A stretch of 64,000 bases of DNA from Bacillus sp. FJAT-14578 (GTDB lineage Bacteria > Bacillota > Bacilli > Bacillales > Bacillaceae_H), in contig NZ_KI632507.1 in the NCBI RefSeq assembly GCF_000504165.1, positions 186,286 to 250,285 on the forward strand. The letters are read 5' to 3'. Numbering within the stretch: position 1 is the stretch's first letter; each line of letters starts with the position of its first letter. Under the pieces are notes generated by a model. The model was not told where the DNA came from and did not search any database. It worked only from the letters and a program-made list of their open reading frames with translations. This document shows positions 8,610-17,229 of this stretch, one piece after another. The position numbers and the translations under genes are program-made.

Positions 8610-9617
8610 ATGGAAAATATTAGTCATAATGTCGAACTTACTTCAGCAGAAATAGCAAATCTTTGGACACAATATATCAACGATTCATTATCTATCTGTG
8701 TCCTCACACATTCTATTCAACAGGCGAAAGACCAAGATATTAAAGAAGTTTTTGAATTTGCCCTTAGTCTTGCAGAATCCCATATCGCTAAAATTACGGA
8801 ATTTTTTAATCAAAATAATTTCCCTATTCCAAAGGGATTCTCAATAGAAGAAGATGTTAATCTAAATGCCCCTCCAATCTTTACGGATGCATTTATGTTG
8901 GATTATATGCACGTTATGACATTACTTGGATTAACAGGGTATGCAGGAGCTGTTGCAACCTCATGTAGAGAAGACCAAATAGACTATTTTATTAAATGCA
9001 ACATTGAAACAATGGAATTACATAAACGAATCATAAATGTAATGCTAAACAAAGGGTTATATAGTAAGCCTTCTAGGATTAATACACCAAGCCAAGTTGA
9101 TTTTGTAGATAATCAACGTTATTTATCAGGTTGGTTTGGAAAGAAACGACCTTTGAACGCTATTGAAATTAGCGGTATGCATTTTAACATGAAAAAAGAC
9201 GTATCCAAAATTGTATTAGAATTGGGTTTTGAACAAGTATGCCAAACAAAAGAAATTCAAAAGTATTTCGAAAGAGGAAAAAATATTTGTAAAAACCATC
9301 TTGGTACTTTTAACACTATGTTAACAAAGGAAGATATGTCTTCCCCCAAAACATGGGTTTCTGAAGTAACGAGTTCCATCGTTCCGCCCTTTTCAGAAAA
9401 ATTAATGTTAAACCATATTGTCATATTGGTTTCAGCAGCGGTTGGATATTATGGTGCAGGTGTATCCGTTTCTCAAAGAAGAGACTTGGCTTTAGAGTAC
9501 ACAAGATTTATGGCTGAAATAGGTTTGTATGCAGAGGATGGTGCAGAACTGTTGATTAAATACGGTTGGTTGGAGCAACCTCCATTAGCTGATGACCGAG
9601 AAAATCATAAGAAGTAA
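8610..9617 (+). CDS. DUF3231 family protein
   Basis: A 335-residue protein of the Bacillales DUF3231 family. It is built of two similar helical halves (about 1-165 and 175-320), each with a ferritin-like/coat-protein-like four-helix look: TSAEIANLWTQYINDSLSIC opens the first, MHVMTLLGLTGYAGA and IVILVSAAVGYYGAG occupy equivalent places. Function is not established; relation to spore coat proteins of the CotF type is often suggested. It is flanked by direct IS6 copies together with the next gene, so it sits in a potential composite transposable unit. A GGAGG site precedes ATG 8610. Confidence 0.8.
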   Translation: MENISHNVELTSAEIANLWTQYINDSLSICVLTHSIQQAKDQDIKEVFEFALSLAESHIAKITEFFNQNNFPIPKGFSIEEDVNLNAPPIFTDAFMLDYMHVMTLLGLTGYAGAVATSCREDQIDYFIKCNIETMELHKRIINVMLNKGLYSKPSRINTPSQVDFVDNQRYLSGWFGKKRPLNAIEISGMHFNMKKDVSKIVLELGFEQVCQTKEIQKYFERGKNICKNHLGTFNTMLTKEDMSSPKTWVSEVTSSIVPPFSEKLMLNHIVILVSAAVGYYGAGVSVSQRRDLALEYTRFMAEIGLYAEDGAELLIKYGWLEQPPLADDRENHKK

Positions 9618-9626
9618 TGTGATCTT

Positions 9627-10085
9627 ATGCATAAAGATAAGGTTATAGAAAGTATATTATGGAGCATCGCTTTACCAGGCTTTGCTCAACTTCTAAATAA
9701 AAAGTTCCTAAAAGGAATTCTTTTTATTGGACTTGAAATTTTAATTAATGTTCAATCGAATTTTAATCATATAATACTTCTTAGTTTCCATGGAGAAATA
9801 AGACAAGCAATTGAAACAGCAAATTATCAATGGTTAATGTTTTATCCTTGTTTATACTTCTTTGCAATGTGGGATGCCTATAAAGATTCAATAGAGCAGA
9901 GATTACCTTATTCTTATCTTCCCTTTGTTTTCTCTGCATATTTCGTAACTGTAGGGTTAATACTTTCACCCTCGATTATACTATTTGGGAAGTTATGGGG
10001 ACCCGTATGGCTACCAATGTTATTTGTGATTCCAGGTGTATTAATTGGATTAATAATAAGAAAAGGCATATCATACTTTACTTAA
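9627..10085 (+). CDS. Small multi-pass membrane protein of unknown function
   Basis: A 152-residue protein with about four hydrophobic segments. It opens with ESILWSIALPGFAQLLNKKF, a pattern (short helix, then a P-G-F-x-Q-L-L motif) common to a family of uncharacterised Bacillales membrane proteins. It starts 9 nt after the DUF3231 stop and probably shares its transcript; a stem-loop then abuts the second IS6 copy. No catalytic or transport motif is recognisable. Confidence 0.6.
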   Translation: MHKDKVIESILWSIALPGFAQLLNKKFLKGILFIGLEILINVQSNFNHIILLSFHGEIRQAIETANYQWLMFYPCLYFFAMWDAYKDSIEQRLPYSYLPFVFSAYFVTVGLILSPSIILFGKLWGPVWLPMLFVIPGVLIGLIIRKGISYFT

Positions 10086-10111
10086 AAATTACCATGAGGA
10101 ATGGTATTTTT
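10084..10111 (+). terminator. Probable terminator before IS6 copy 2
   Basis: An AAAATTACCAT / ATGGTATTTTT stem with a short loop (gagga) ends in a T-run and directly abuts the left end of IS6 copy 2. Confidence 0.65.
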
Positions 10112-10973
10112 GGTTCTGGTGCAAAAACTTCAAAATATCTGCAAGCAATCTCCCAAACTTGGACATACTGATACTAGTACTCTAAAAAAGGACGTGATCA
10201 GTATGGAAAAGCAAAATCTATTCAAGTGGAAACATTATCAACCTGATATTATTTTATTAACCGTGAGATGGTACCTACGGTACAACCTCAGTTTTCGCGA
10301 TTTAGTCGAAATGATGGAAGAACGCGGATTATCTATTGCTCATACAACCATCATGCGCTGGGTTCATCAGTATGGCCCTGAATTAGATGAGCAAGTACCG
10401 CGTCATCTTAAGCCAACCAATGATTCTTGGCGAGTCGATGAGACGTACGTGAAAGTCAAAGGTCAATGGATGTACCTATATCGTGCCGTTGATTCGGAAG
10501 GAAATACGATTGATTTTTATTTAAGTAAAACAAGGGATCATAAGGCTGCAAAGCGTTTTTTCAAGAAAGCTTTGCAGTCTTTTCATGTTTCAAAGCCCCG
10601 TGTTATCACAGTAGACAAGAATCCCGCCTATCCTATGGCGATTGAAGAGTTGAAGAAAGAGAAAAAGATGCCCGTAGACATCCAAATAAGGCAGGTAAAA
10701 TATCTTAATAACATTGTGGAACAAGATCATCGTTTTATTAAAAAGAGAGTTCGTTCGATGTTAGGATTGAAATCTTTTCGTACAGCCAAATCTATTCTTT
10801 CAGGAATAGAAGCGATGCATATCATTAAAAAAGGACAACTTACTTTACAGGACAAGTCTGTCCAAAATCAAGTGAAGTTCATTCATCAACTATTTGGAAT
10901 GGCTGCATAAGAACAGATTCCATTAGGAATCTATATACCTCTTTCAAATGGATATAATCTTTGCACCAGAACC
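10112..10973 (+). mobile_element. IS6-family insertion sequence, copy 2
   Basis: An 862-bp copy nearly identical to the element at 7522-8383 and in the same orientation, with ends GGTTCTGGTGCAAA (10112-10125) and TTTGCACCAGAACC (10960-10973). No matching 8-bp flanks are seen (gtattttt / tgtgggcc). The two copies bracket the DUF3231 and membrane-protein genes, giving a 2590-bp IS-plus-passenger unit of the translocatable-unit type known for IS26. Confidence 0.92.
10203..10910 (+). CDS. IS6-family DDE transposase
   Basis: A 235-residue transposase differing from copy 1 at only a handful of residues (for example VPRHLKPT instead of VRRHLKPT, and SFRTAKS for TFRTAKS). The DDE residues are intact. 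The ATG at 10203 is preceded by the same AAAAGGACGTG site. Confidence 0.93.
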   Translation: MEKQNLFKWKHYQPDIILLTVRWYLRYNLSFRDLVEMMEERGLSIAHTTIMRWVHQYGPELDEQVPRHLKPTNDSWRVDETYVKVKGQWMYLYRAVDSEGNTIDFYLSKTRDHKAAKRFFKKALQSFHVSKPRVITVDKNPAYPMAIEELKKEKKMPVDIQIRQVKYLNNIVEQDHRFIKKRVRSMLGLKSFRTAKSILSGIEAMHIIKKGQLTLQDKSVQNQVKFIHQLFGMAA

Positions 10974-11035
10974 TGTGGGCCTCAGTCCACCACGCTCCGT
11001 CGATGTGCACCGAGGAAAAGCTCCTTAGAATAAAC

Positions 11036-11073
11036 TCCTTCGGAACAAGCGGCTTTTTGCTTGTTCCGAAGGA
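11036..11073. repeat. Perfect 15-bp inverted repeat
   Basis: TCCTTCGGAACAAGC (11036-11050) and GCTTGTTCCGAAGGA (11059-11073) form a perfect stem around an 8-nt loop. It lies just 3' of the minus-strand LLM-flavin gene and could terminate it, but no good T-run follows on that strand. Confidence 0.6.
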
Positions 11074-11087
11074 TGCCTGCGCTTTTC

Positions 11088-12032
11088 TTATGTTAACGCA
11101 GGAAAATGTGGAAGCACTTCTTCTCCCAGCTCTTCAATTACTTCATCAACCGGTCTTTTTCCATATTTTAAATTGATGATAATATGATTGACGCCTGCAT
11201 CTCTGAGAGCTTCAAGGAATTCAATAAGGAAATTTCGTCCAATTCGGAAGCCGAGATGGATAGGGATCGGCAAGTGATTTGGATCTTCTGCCAAATCCAC
11301 ATAGAGCGATTGAGTAAATGGCTTAAATTCAGCCGTTAAAGACCGCCAATTCTTTATGAGCTCTGCCTGGGAATTAAGGTTCCTTGGATAGTAAATCCAT
11401 CCATCACTATGTTCGGCAATCCATTCTGGTGATTGAGAACTGTGGCCGGTTACCATGACTGGAATGTCAGATAAATTTGGTTTAGGCAATAGGTCTCCAT
11501 TCAAAAGATCAACATGATCAGAGTAAATTCTAGGGAAATTTTCCTTCCATACTTGTCTCATCACGGATATGGACTCTTGGAATCGTGTACTGCGTTCATT
11601 TGGATCAATAGAAAAGGCAGGAAATTCGATTAGCCGATCTCCTGTCGCAACCCCGAGTATGAGCCGTTCACCGGATAGCTTATCGATTGACGCTGCTGCT
11701 TTCGCAACATGAAGAGGGTGGCGCAGCGTTAAAATAATGCTGCCAGTTCCTAATGCAATTTTTTCTGTTTTTGCGGCCAAATAACCTAAATAAGCAAAAG
11801 GATCATACATTTGACCTACATCACCGAAATTAGGATCGTGTAAAGGCACATCCCGGACAAATAAAGACGCGAAATTTAGTTCTTCTGCTCTTTTGGCTAA
11901 TTTCATTTGCTTTTCTATGTTCATTTCAGGGACGCTTCCCATATACGATTCAAGTGGAAAGAACAGACCTAGCGTTAGCTTATTTTCCTGATACACGCGT
12001 GAAAAACCATTATGATTTTTAAATTTATTCAT
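11088..12032 (-). CDS. LLM-class flavin-dependent oxidoreductase
   Basis: A 314-residue luciferase-like (LLM, PF00296) TIM-barrel protein using FMNH2 or F420. Visible family motifs are LTLGLFFPLESY at the N terminus, AKRAEELNFASLFVRD, and the IALGTGSIILTLRHPLHVAK strand-helix with the usual non-prolyl cis peptide region. The start is set at ATG 12032 because GGAGGG sits 7 nt upstream; the ATG at 12047 overlaps that site. The substrate is unknown; flavin monooxygenases of this class act on aldehydes, alkanesulfonates or amines. It stands alone next to a broken SDR gene. Confidence 0.8.
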   Translation of the reverse strand: MNKFKNHNGFSRVYQENKLTLGLFFPLESYMGSVPEMNIEKQMKLAKRAEELNFASLFVRDVPLHDPNFGDVGQMYDPFAYLGYLAAKTEKIALGTGSIILTLRHPLHVAKAAASIDKLSGERLILGVATGDRLIEFPAFSIDPNERSTRFQESISVMRQVWKENFPRIYSDHVDLLNGDLLPKPNLSDIPVMVTGHSSQSPEWIAEHSDGWIYYPRNLNSQAELIKNWRSLTAEFKPFTQSLYVDLAEDPNHLPIPIHLGFRIGRNFLIEFLEALRDAGVNHIIINLKYGKRPVDEVIEELGEEVLPHFPALT

Positions 12033-12155
12033 TATTTTTCCCTCCATCCTTTAAGCAATATGGACTTTAAAGCAATTAGTTCCTTATTTTGGAGAAAATG
12101 CAATTCGAAAAATTAGAATAAGCAGAACCATTGGATCTGCTTTGATTTGTTTTGT

Positions 12156-12537
12156 TTATGATGGATTTGTTGACCAAAGCCCCGCTGTTTTAACGAATAC
12201 TCTTGGATTAGGTTTTAAACTGGCTACTAATTCAGCCAGGTCTTCCGGATGCATAAAATTTTCTTCATTTCCGCTTACAAGATTAGTATCGATTGCCAAG
12301 TCAGTAACGACTGTGCTTGGTGTTAAAGCAGTTACACGGATATTATGCTTTCTTGCTTCCAGCATGAGTGACTCTTATTAGTCCTAAAACAGCGAATTTA
12401 GAAGCACTGTAAGCACTTGTTAAAGGAGCACCTTTTTGGCCGGCAGATGAAGAGATATTGATAATATCCCCTGATTTTCTTTCAATCATGTCAGGTAATA
12501 CTGCTCTTGTTACATTATAAATCGCTCCTAATATATT
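12156..12537 (-). pseudogene. Short-chain dehydrogenase remnant
   Basis: On the minus strand two frames in succession read as one SDR: an upstream part with GDIINISSSAGQKGAP and the active-site YSASKFAV, then, after a frameshift near 12370, RKHNIRVTALTPSTVVTD through the C-terminal end. About the first 100 residues with the Rossmann glycine motif are missing. It resembles FabG-like 3-ketoacyl reductases. It is a truncated, frameshifted relic at the border of the RuMP region. Confidence 0.75.
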
Positions 12538-12599
12538 CTAAAAATAGAAACATAATAACGAATGGAAAGACCGCAATTTGCTTTTGCGATCTTTCACAT

Positions 12600-12809
12600 T
12601 TAATTACTTTCTATTCCCATATGCATCATGCGCATGGCAAAGGATTTGGCCATAAATCCAGATCTGCCTGCACCCGTAACAAAAACTTTCTTGGATTCAA
12701 GAATTCCATTTACCAATTTTTCAGCTTCATCATCTGAAATTAAGCTTGTGGATTGAGTTAACTCTTTTATGATTTCTGCTAAATATTGAGTGGTATTCAT
12801 GCTGGGCAT
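12600..12809 (-). pseudogene. hxlB: 6-phospho-3-hexuloisomerase gene, 3'-truncated (copy 1)
   Basis: About 66-69 residues matching the N-terminal third of the intact HxlB at 17230-17787 (TTQYLAEI, then VTGAGRSGFMAKSFAMRMMHMGI), after which the frame stops. The SIS-domain GSGSGETKS phosphosugar loop and the catalytic C-terminal part are lost, so no active isomerase is expected. The start overlaps the hxlA copy 1 stop as TAATG, or uses ATG 12800. This is one of three truncated genes in copy 1 of the RuMP module. Confidence 0.9.
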
Positions 12810-13441
12810 TACCCCTGATTAATCATTTCCTGCATTTTAGCAGCCGCCGCTTTTTTATCAGCCTGGCTAGTAATACCGCCACCAACAATCACAAGATCTG
12901 GCTGTACTTTAATGACTTCTGGAAGTGTTTCTAGTTTAATGCCGCCTGCGATGGCAGTTTTAGCATTTTTTACAACGCCTTTAATCGTTTGAAGATCTTC
13001 AAACGAGTTTTGGCCAACTGCTTGAAGGTCGTAGCCAGTGTGTACGCAGATGTAGTCTACACCCATTGCATCGATTTCTTTGGCACGGCCAGCTAGATCT
13101 TTCACCGCGATCATATCAACAAGGATTTTTTTGCCTTGTTTTTTCGCTTCTTCTACAGCGCCTTTAATGGACATATCTTCAGCTGCGCCAAGGATTGTGA
13201 TGATATCAGCACCAGCTTCAGAAGCTTTCATGACTTCGTAGCCAGCAGCATCCATGATTTTCAGGTCAGCTAATACTTTTAGATTAGGGAAAGCTTCTTT
13301 TACTGCTTTAACAGCATGAAGACCTTCATTAATAACAACTGGCGTACCGATTTCAACGATATCGATATGCTCCTCTACTTCTTTAACAAGCTCAATGGCT
13401 TCTGGAATGTTGACTAAATCTAAAGCTAATTGTAATTCCAT
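12809..13441 (-). CDS. hxlA: 3-hexulose-6-phosphate synthase (copy 1)
   Basis: A 210-residue TIM-barrel aldolase of the orotidine-5'-P decarboxylase superfamily. It condenses formaldehyde with ribulose-5-P to give hexulose-6-P, the first RuMP-cycle step. The catalytic loop LADLKIMDAAGYE (D-x-K-x-x-D) and the phosphate-binding AIAGGIK and VIVGGGIT motifs are intact. It is over 90% identical by eye to copy 2 at 17795-18427. Its own hxlB is truncated, so it would depend on HxlB from copy 2. An HxlR-type operator and TATACT -10 lie upstream at 13559-13630. Confidence 0.95.
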   Translation of the reverse strand: MELQLALDLVNIPEAIELVKEVEEHIDIVEIGTPVVINEGLHAVKAVKEAFPNLKVLADLKIMDAAGYEVMKASEAGADIITILGAAEDMSIKGAVEEAKKQGKKILVDMIAVKDLAGRAKEIDAMGVDYICVHTGYDLQAVGQNSFEDLQTIKGVVKNAKTAIAGGIKLETLPEVIKVQPDLVIVGGGITSQADKKAAAAKMQEMINQG

Positions 13442-13558
13442 CTATATTCACTCCTAATGTTTTTTTGTTTGTTGCACAGTAGTGATAATACCCATTGTCA
13501 CTTTTAGTTATCCCGGTAGGTGTAACCAAAGGATACTCTGATTACGGGTACAGATGTA

Positions 13559-13630
13559 AGTATATTACGTATGTTAAATATATGGAAGTACGCACTTTAT
13601 TTTTACATAGTGATAAAAAGTATACTATGT
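13559..13630 (-). promoter_or_regulatory. hxlA copy 1 promoter with HxlR-type bipartite operator
   Basis: Read on the minus strand: an inverted repeat ACATAGT-N12-ACTATGT (plus-strand 13605-13630), a 7-nt gap, AAGTGCGTACTT (13586-13597), 21 nt, then TATACT (13559-13564) as -10. The same parts at the same spacing occur before hxlA copy 2, and the AAGTGCGTACTT/TATACT pair recurs before both zwf genes. HxlR binding is inferred from the association with hxlR, not shown. Confidence 0.75.
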
Positions 13631-13661
13631 GTTAATCATTGTTGAAGTCTGAGGTGAAACG

Positions 13662-13694
13662 ATGGCACGTATGCATGAAAAAAGTTTAACCTAA
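13662..13694 (+). pseudogene. hxlR: hxlR relic (first ten codons)
   Basis: GAGGTG at 13651-13656 and ATG 13662 align exactly with the ribosome binding site and start of the intact hxlR at 18645, and the first residues match (MARMHEKSLT against MSRMQDKTFN), but a TAA follows at 13692. The rest of the regulator gene is absent. It marks where the duplicated copy of hxlR was cut. Confidence 0.8.
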
Positions 13695-13893
13695 CAAGTA
13701 AAAACAATCCTTCTTTAAGGATTCGAAAACGAATTTCGTCTTTTGCAATAAGGCTAGATATCGTCACACATCAAAAAGTAAAGAAAAAACACAACATTTA
13801 ATAGAGGAATCAGTTACTAAGGAGCCGAGGTCAGCGACTTTTAAATAGTTACTCATCTTGGCTTTTTAGCTCTGGGTAGGATAAAAAATAGCA

Positions 13894-13982
13894 TTTAGTA
13901 TCAAAATTTATACTATGTGCTGTTTGTGTAATTATATGTAATTAAAGTGCGTACTTACAAAAATAAAATATACGTATATACT
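13894..13982 (+). promoter_or_regulatory. zwf copy 1 promoter with HxlR-type operator
   Basis: TTTAGT-N12-ACTATGT (13894-13918), a 26-nt gap, AAGTGCGTACTT (13945-13956), then TATACT at 13977-13982 after 20 nt. The arrangement matches that before zwf copy 2 (same N12, same 26-nt gap) and uses the same motifs as the hxlA promoters, where the gap is 7 nt. Confidence 0.7.
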
Positions 13983-14298
13983 ATTTTTGCACAGGTAATA
14001 GTGAATTTTGGGGAATGCTAATTTAAGTATGAAGAAATCAAACTTATAAGTGTATAAAGTGACTGTCAATGATGATTGCTCATCTATTAGAGGGCATAAA
14101 ACTCAGCAGCTTCTATATAAGAAGTAAAAATAGATCAGTTAAAACTGACACCTTTGTTCGATAATAATTTCATAAAGACTGTTGCTTTAAACATACATAA
14201 ACGTGAAGAAAGATTCCGATGGAAAAGTTCAAAACAATGAAAGCTGTCAAACAATTACTGCAAATAATGGAATATTTGAAATAGGGGAGGAATGAAGA
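13983..14298 (+). other. Long 5' leader of zwf copy 1
   Basis: About 315 nt separate the proposed -10 from the zwf start. A small CTTC/GAAG hairpin sits at 14110-14123. A 21-codon open frame (14219-14284, starting MEKFKTMKAV) ends just before the zwf ribosome binding site, but its own site is weak and it may be chance. No riboswitch fold could be recognised. Confidence 0.3.
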
Positions 14299-15753
14299 GT
14301 GGATTCTATGACTTTTGTCTTGTTTGGGGCAACAGGAGATTTAGCTAAGAGAAAAATCTATCCTGCCTTGTTTAATTTACATCTGAATCAAAAATTGCCG
14401 GATTCTTTTTCGGTTATTGGTATAGGAATAGAAGAATTGTCTGACGGTGAATATCAAACACGTGTAAAAGAATCATTACTAACTTTTTCTAGGCATTTGA
14501 TCAATGACCTATCGAAAAAAGAAGAGTTTGCTAAAGCCTTTCGTTATATGCAGTTAGATGTAACAAATACTGAAGGATTTAAAGGGTTGCTTGAACTCGT
14601 TCAACAAAATGAAAAAGACCAGGATATTGAAGAGAATCGAATGTTCTATCTGTCTGTTGCACCTCAATTCTTTGATGTGATTGCTTTGAACATTAAGGAA
14701 AGCGGATTAGGCGAAACAAAAGGCTGGAAACGATTAATTATCGAAAAACCGTTTGGGCATGATTTAAAATCTGCCCAAGAATTAAACGAAAAGCTAAGCA
14801 GGGCTTTTGAAGAAGATGAAATTTTCCGGATTGACCATTATCTCGGAAAGCCGATGGTTCAAAACCTTGAAGCGTTGGAATTTGCCAACCCTGTGCTGCA
14901 ATCCCTATGGAACAATCGATTTATTGCCAATGTGCAAATTACAGCTAGTGAAACGGTTGGGGTAGAAGAGAGAGCTGGTTATTATGACAAAGCTGGGGCC
15001 ATTCGAGATATGGTTCAAAATCATATGCTACAGCTGTTAATGATGACGGCCATGCATCTGCCAAAACAGATTAGTGCAAAAGATATCCGTGATGAGAAAA
15101 GAAGAGTGATGGAATCTTTGCGGCCATTACAGAAAGAGACGGTAGGTGTTCACGTCGTTCGCGGTCAATATGGATCAGGGGAAATAAACGGTACACCCGT
15201 AGTTGGATATCCAGAAGAACCTGGGGTTGCTGCTTCTTCCAAAAATGATACATTTGTGGCTGCTCGCTTATGGATTGATAATTCCTTCTGGGATGGGGTC
15301 CCATTCTATATCCGGACAGGAAAAAGAATGACGGAAAAATTAACGAGGATTGTGATTGAATTCAAAAATCCTTTAAAGAATTTTTATGGAAGTGAAATTC
15401 AAAACCCTGAACCTAATCTATTATTTATCGATGTAAGCCCAAATGAAGGGGTGTCGCTGCAATTAAACAGCAAAAACCCCGTAAATGGGAAATTAGAACC
15501 TATAATGGTTGACTTTTCAGCGAATAAACAAGACGTACCTGAAGCGTATGAACTCTTAATATTCGATGCTCTGCGCGGAGACTCTACCTTCTTCGCTCAT
15601 TGGAACGAAGTGGAATTATCCTGGAAATGGGTACAGCCAATTTTAGAGGTATTTAAGGAAGATAGGATTCCACTCCATTCCTATCCATCTGGTTCGATGG
15701 GGCCGGAAGCTGCTCATAAATTATTGGAAGATAATGGATATAAATGGTGGTAA
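14299..15753 (+). CDS. zwf: Glucose-6-phosphate dehydrogenase (copy 1)
   Basis: A 484-residue G6PDH that oxidises glucose-6-P to 6-phosphogluconolactone with NADP+. An N-terminal dinucleotide motif FGATGDLAKRK and the active-site RIDHYLGKPMVQNL with catalytic His/Lys are intact. GTG 14299 is the start, with GGGGAGGAAT just upstream, the same start context as copy 2. It is the oxidative entry of the dissimilatory RuMP cycle. It is followed directly by a 5'-truncated pgi, suggesting a former zwf-pgi operon. Confidence 0.95.
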   Translation: MDSMTFVLFGATGDLAKRKIYPALFNLHLNQKLPDSFSVIGIGIEELSDGEYQTRVKESLLTFSRHLINDLSKKEEFAKAFRYMQLDVTNTEGFKGLLELVQQNEKDQDIEENRMFYLSVAPQFFDVIALNIKESGLGETKGWKRLIIEKPFGHDLKSAQELNEKLSRAFEEDEIFRIDHYLGKPMVQNLEALEFANPVLQSLWNNRFIANVQITASETVGVEERAGYYDKAGAIRDMVQNHMLQLLMMTAMHLPKQISAKDIRDEKRRVMESLRPLQKETVGVHVVRGQYGSGEINGTPVVGYPEEPGVAASSKNDTFVAARLWIDNSFWDGVPFYIRTGKRMTEKLTRIVIEFKNPLKNFYGSEIQNPEPNLLFIDVSPNEGVSLQLNSKNPVNGKLEPIMVDFSANKQDVPEAYELLIFDALRGDSTFFAHWNEVELSWKWVQPILEVFKEDRIPLHSYPSGSMGPEAAHKLLEDNGYKWW

Positions 15754-15764
15754 GGTTATTTTGA

Positions 15765-16250
15765 AAAAGTGAAGGAAAAGATCAAAAAGGCCTCTTCCCT
15801 ACTTCCGTCGATTTTTCAACCGATTTGCATTCCATGGGGCAATATGTACAAGAAGGCCGGCGAAACTTGATAGAAACAGTTATACAGGTAAAAAAACCTC
15901 GAATTGATGTGACCATCCAGAATGATCCGGATAATATTGATGGATTAAACTTCCTGGCCGGTAAGACGATGGATGAAGTGAACAAAAGTGCTTTTCAGGG
16001 TACCTTAATAGCCCATACAGATGGGGAAGTACCGAATCTCGTGATTGAACTGGATCAAATGAATGAATACACTTATGGTGAGTTGGTTTACTTTTTCGAG
16101 AAGGCCTGTGGAATCAGCGGCTATCTATTAGGCGTTAACCCATTTGACCAGCCAGGAGTCGAAGCATACAAGAAGAATATGTTTGCTTTACTTGGCAAAC
16201 CTGGTTTTGAAGTAGAAAAAGCTGCGCTCCTGAAGCGTTTATCAAAATAA
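15765..16250 (+). pseudogene. pgi: Glucose-6-phosphate isomerase, C-terminal remnant
   Basis: The frame from about 15765 encodes roughly 161 residues equal to the C-terminal third of a ~450-residue bacillary Pgi: TSVDFSTDLHSMGQYVQEG, GLNFLAGKTMDEVN and the highly conserved SGYLLGVNPFDQPGVEAYKK. It begins only 12 nt after the zwf stop, without a start codon or ribosome binding site of its own at the right place. The N-terminal two thirds are gone, so it cannot be active. It is a deletion scar of a zwf-pgi operon. Confidence 0.92.
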
Positions 16251-16260
16251 CTGGGGCTGA

Positions 16261-16292
16261 CCCAAAAGGCACATTTTGTGCCTTTTTGGGTT
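16261..16292 (+). terminator. Terminator after pgi remnant
   Basis: CCCAAAAGGCACA (16261-16273) pairs with TGTGCCTTTTTGGG (16277-16290) around a tiny loop. It is the original 3' end of the zwf-pgi transcript. Confidence 0.85.
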
Positions 16293-16645
16293 GAGTCCTT
16301 TTATTTAGTCACTATCAGAACCCTTCGGGAGATTAGGAACGAAAAATTTTGGTTTGGCTTAGAAATTTTTTGGTTTAATTTCTATGCTTTTATATAGAGA
16401 GAAATATAGGGAAATTCGATACAACTTGTAAGAGAAGGAATGGTGGTACAGGCACGTAGAATATAAAGGGTGTTACTTTGGATAGAACCGTTAAAATACC
16501 TTGAAGGTTGACTATAATCCTGCGATTAAAGAAAGATTGATACTTTAAATAGAAAAGTTTATTGATATATCTTTCTGCAACATATCTATTTATAAAAACT
16601 TTGTACTTTAAAAATCCGTGAGGAATTCCCTCACGGATTTTCTGC
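16293..16645. other. Non-coding interval between the two RuMP copies
   Basis: About 350 nt with no supported gene. Near 16615-16640 a short inverted repeat, GTGAGGAATTCCCTCAC, lies at the 3' end of the minus-strand pfpI copy B and probably helps terminate it. Nothing else could be identified. Confidence 0.4.
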
Positions 16646-17197
16646 TTAACCATTCAACTTCTTAATAAATTCCTTCATCATCATAGGAACATCAGGCCAA
16701 GCATGACCAGAAACTAAATTACCTTCAACGTGAAGGGGTTCAGAGATATACTTCGCACCCATGCCTTCTACATCTGGCCGGCATGCTGTGTAGGCGGTTA
16801 ATTCTCTACCTTTCAGTTTTTCGCTTAATGTGGTAAAGATTAGACTCCCATGGCAGACAACTGCAATTGGTTTGTTTGTCTCAAAAAAATGAGTAACAAT
16901 ACCAGGAAGGTGTTCATTTAAGCGGATATACTCTGGAGCACGGCCACCTGGAATAATTAACCCGTCATAATCAGCCGGGTTGATGTCTGCAAAGGAAGCG
17001 TGGGCCTCGATTTTATATCCTCGTTTTTCGGTGAACGTTTCCCAATCTTCAAAGTCATGGACCACGGTATTCAGTACCTTTTTATTTGGTGCTGCAATCG
17101 TTGTATCATATCCTTCTTCCAAGGAACGGTAGTAAGGGTAATACACTTCTAATGCTTCTACTGCGTCTCCTGTTACGATTAATACTTTTTTAGCCAT
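16646..17197 (-). CDS. DJ-1/PfpI family protein (copy B)
   Basis: A 183-residue DJ-1/PfpI protein, about 60% identical by eye to copy A at 3246-3818. The nucleophile elbow VVCHGS and the GGRAPEY loop are intact. It begins 33 nt after the hxlB stop, with GGAGG upstream, making it the third gene of an hxlA-hxlB-pfpI operon. Given its operon, a protective role against reactive carbonyls (formaldehyde adducts, methylglyoxal) is a reasonable inference; the family also includes proteases and deglycases. Confidence 0.87.
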   Translation of the reverse strand: MAKKVLIVTGDAVEALEVYYPYYRSLEEGYDTTIAAPNKKVLNTVVHDFEDWETFTEKRGYKIEAHASFADINPADYDGLIIPGGRAPEYIRLNEHLPGIVTHFFETNKPIAVVCHGSLIFTTLSEKLKGRELTAYTACRPDVEGMGAKYISEPLHVEGNLVSGHAWPDVPMMMKEFIKKLNG

Positions 17198-17229
17198 CTT
17201 ATTTACCTCCTTTTTTAAACTTCCGGTAT

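Noticed and set aside
13695..13893. Possible terminator or coding remnant after the hxlR relic
   Set aside because: Only a poor GAGCC/GGCT stem and no recognisable hxlR sequence after the first ten codons.
13983..14298. Riboswitch in the long zwf copy 1 leader
   Set aside because: No conserved fold or terminator/antiterminator pair was visible.
15071..15304. Minus-strand frame in zwf copy 1
   Set aside because: Shadow of the G6PDH reading frame.
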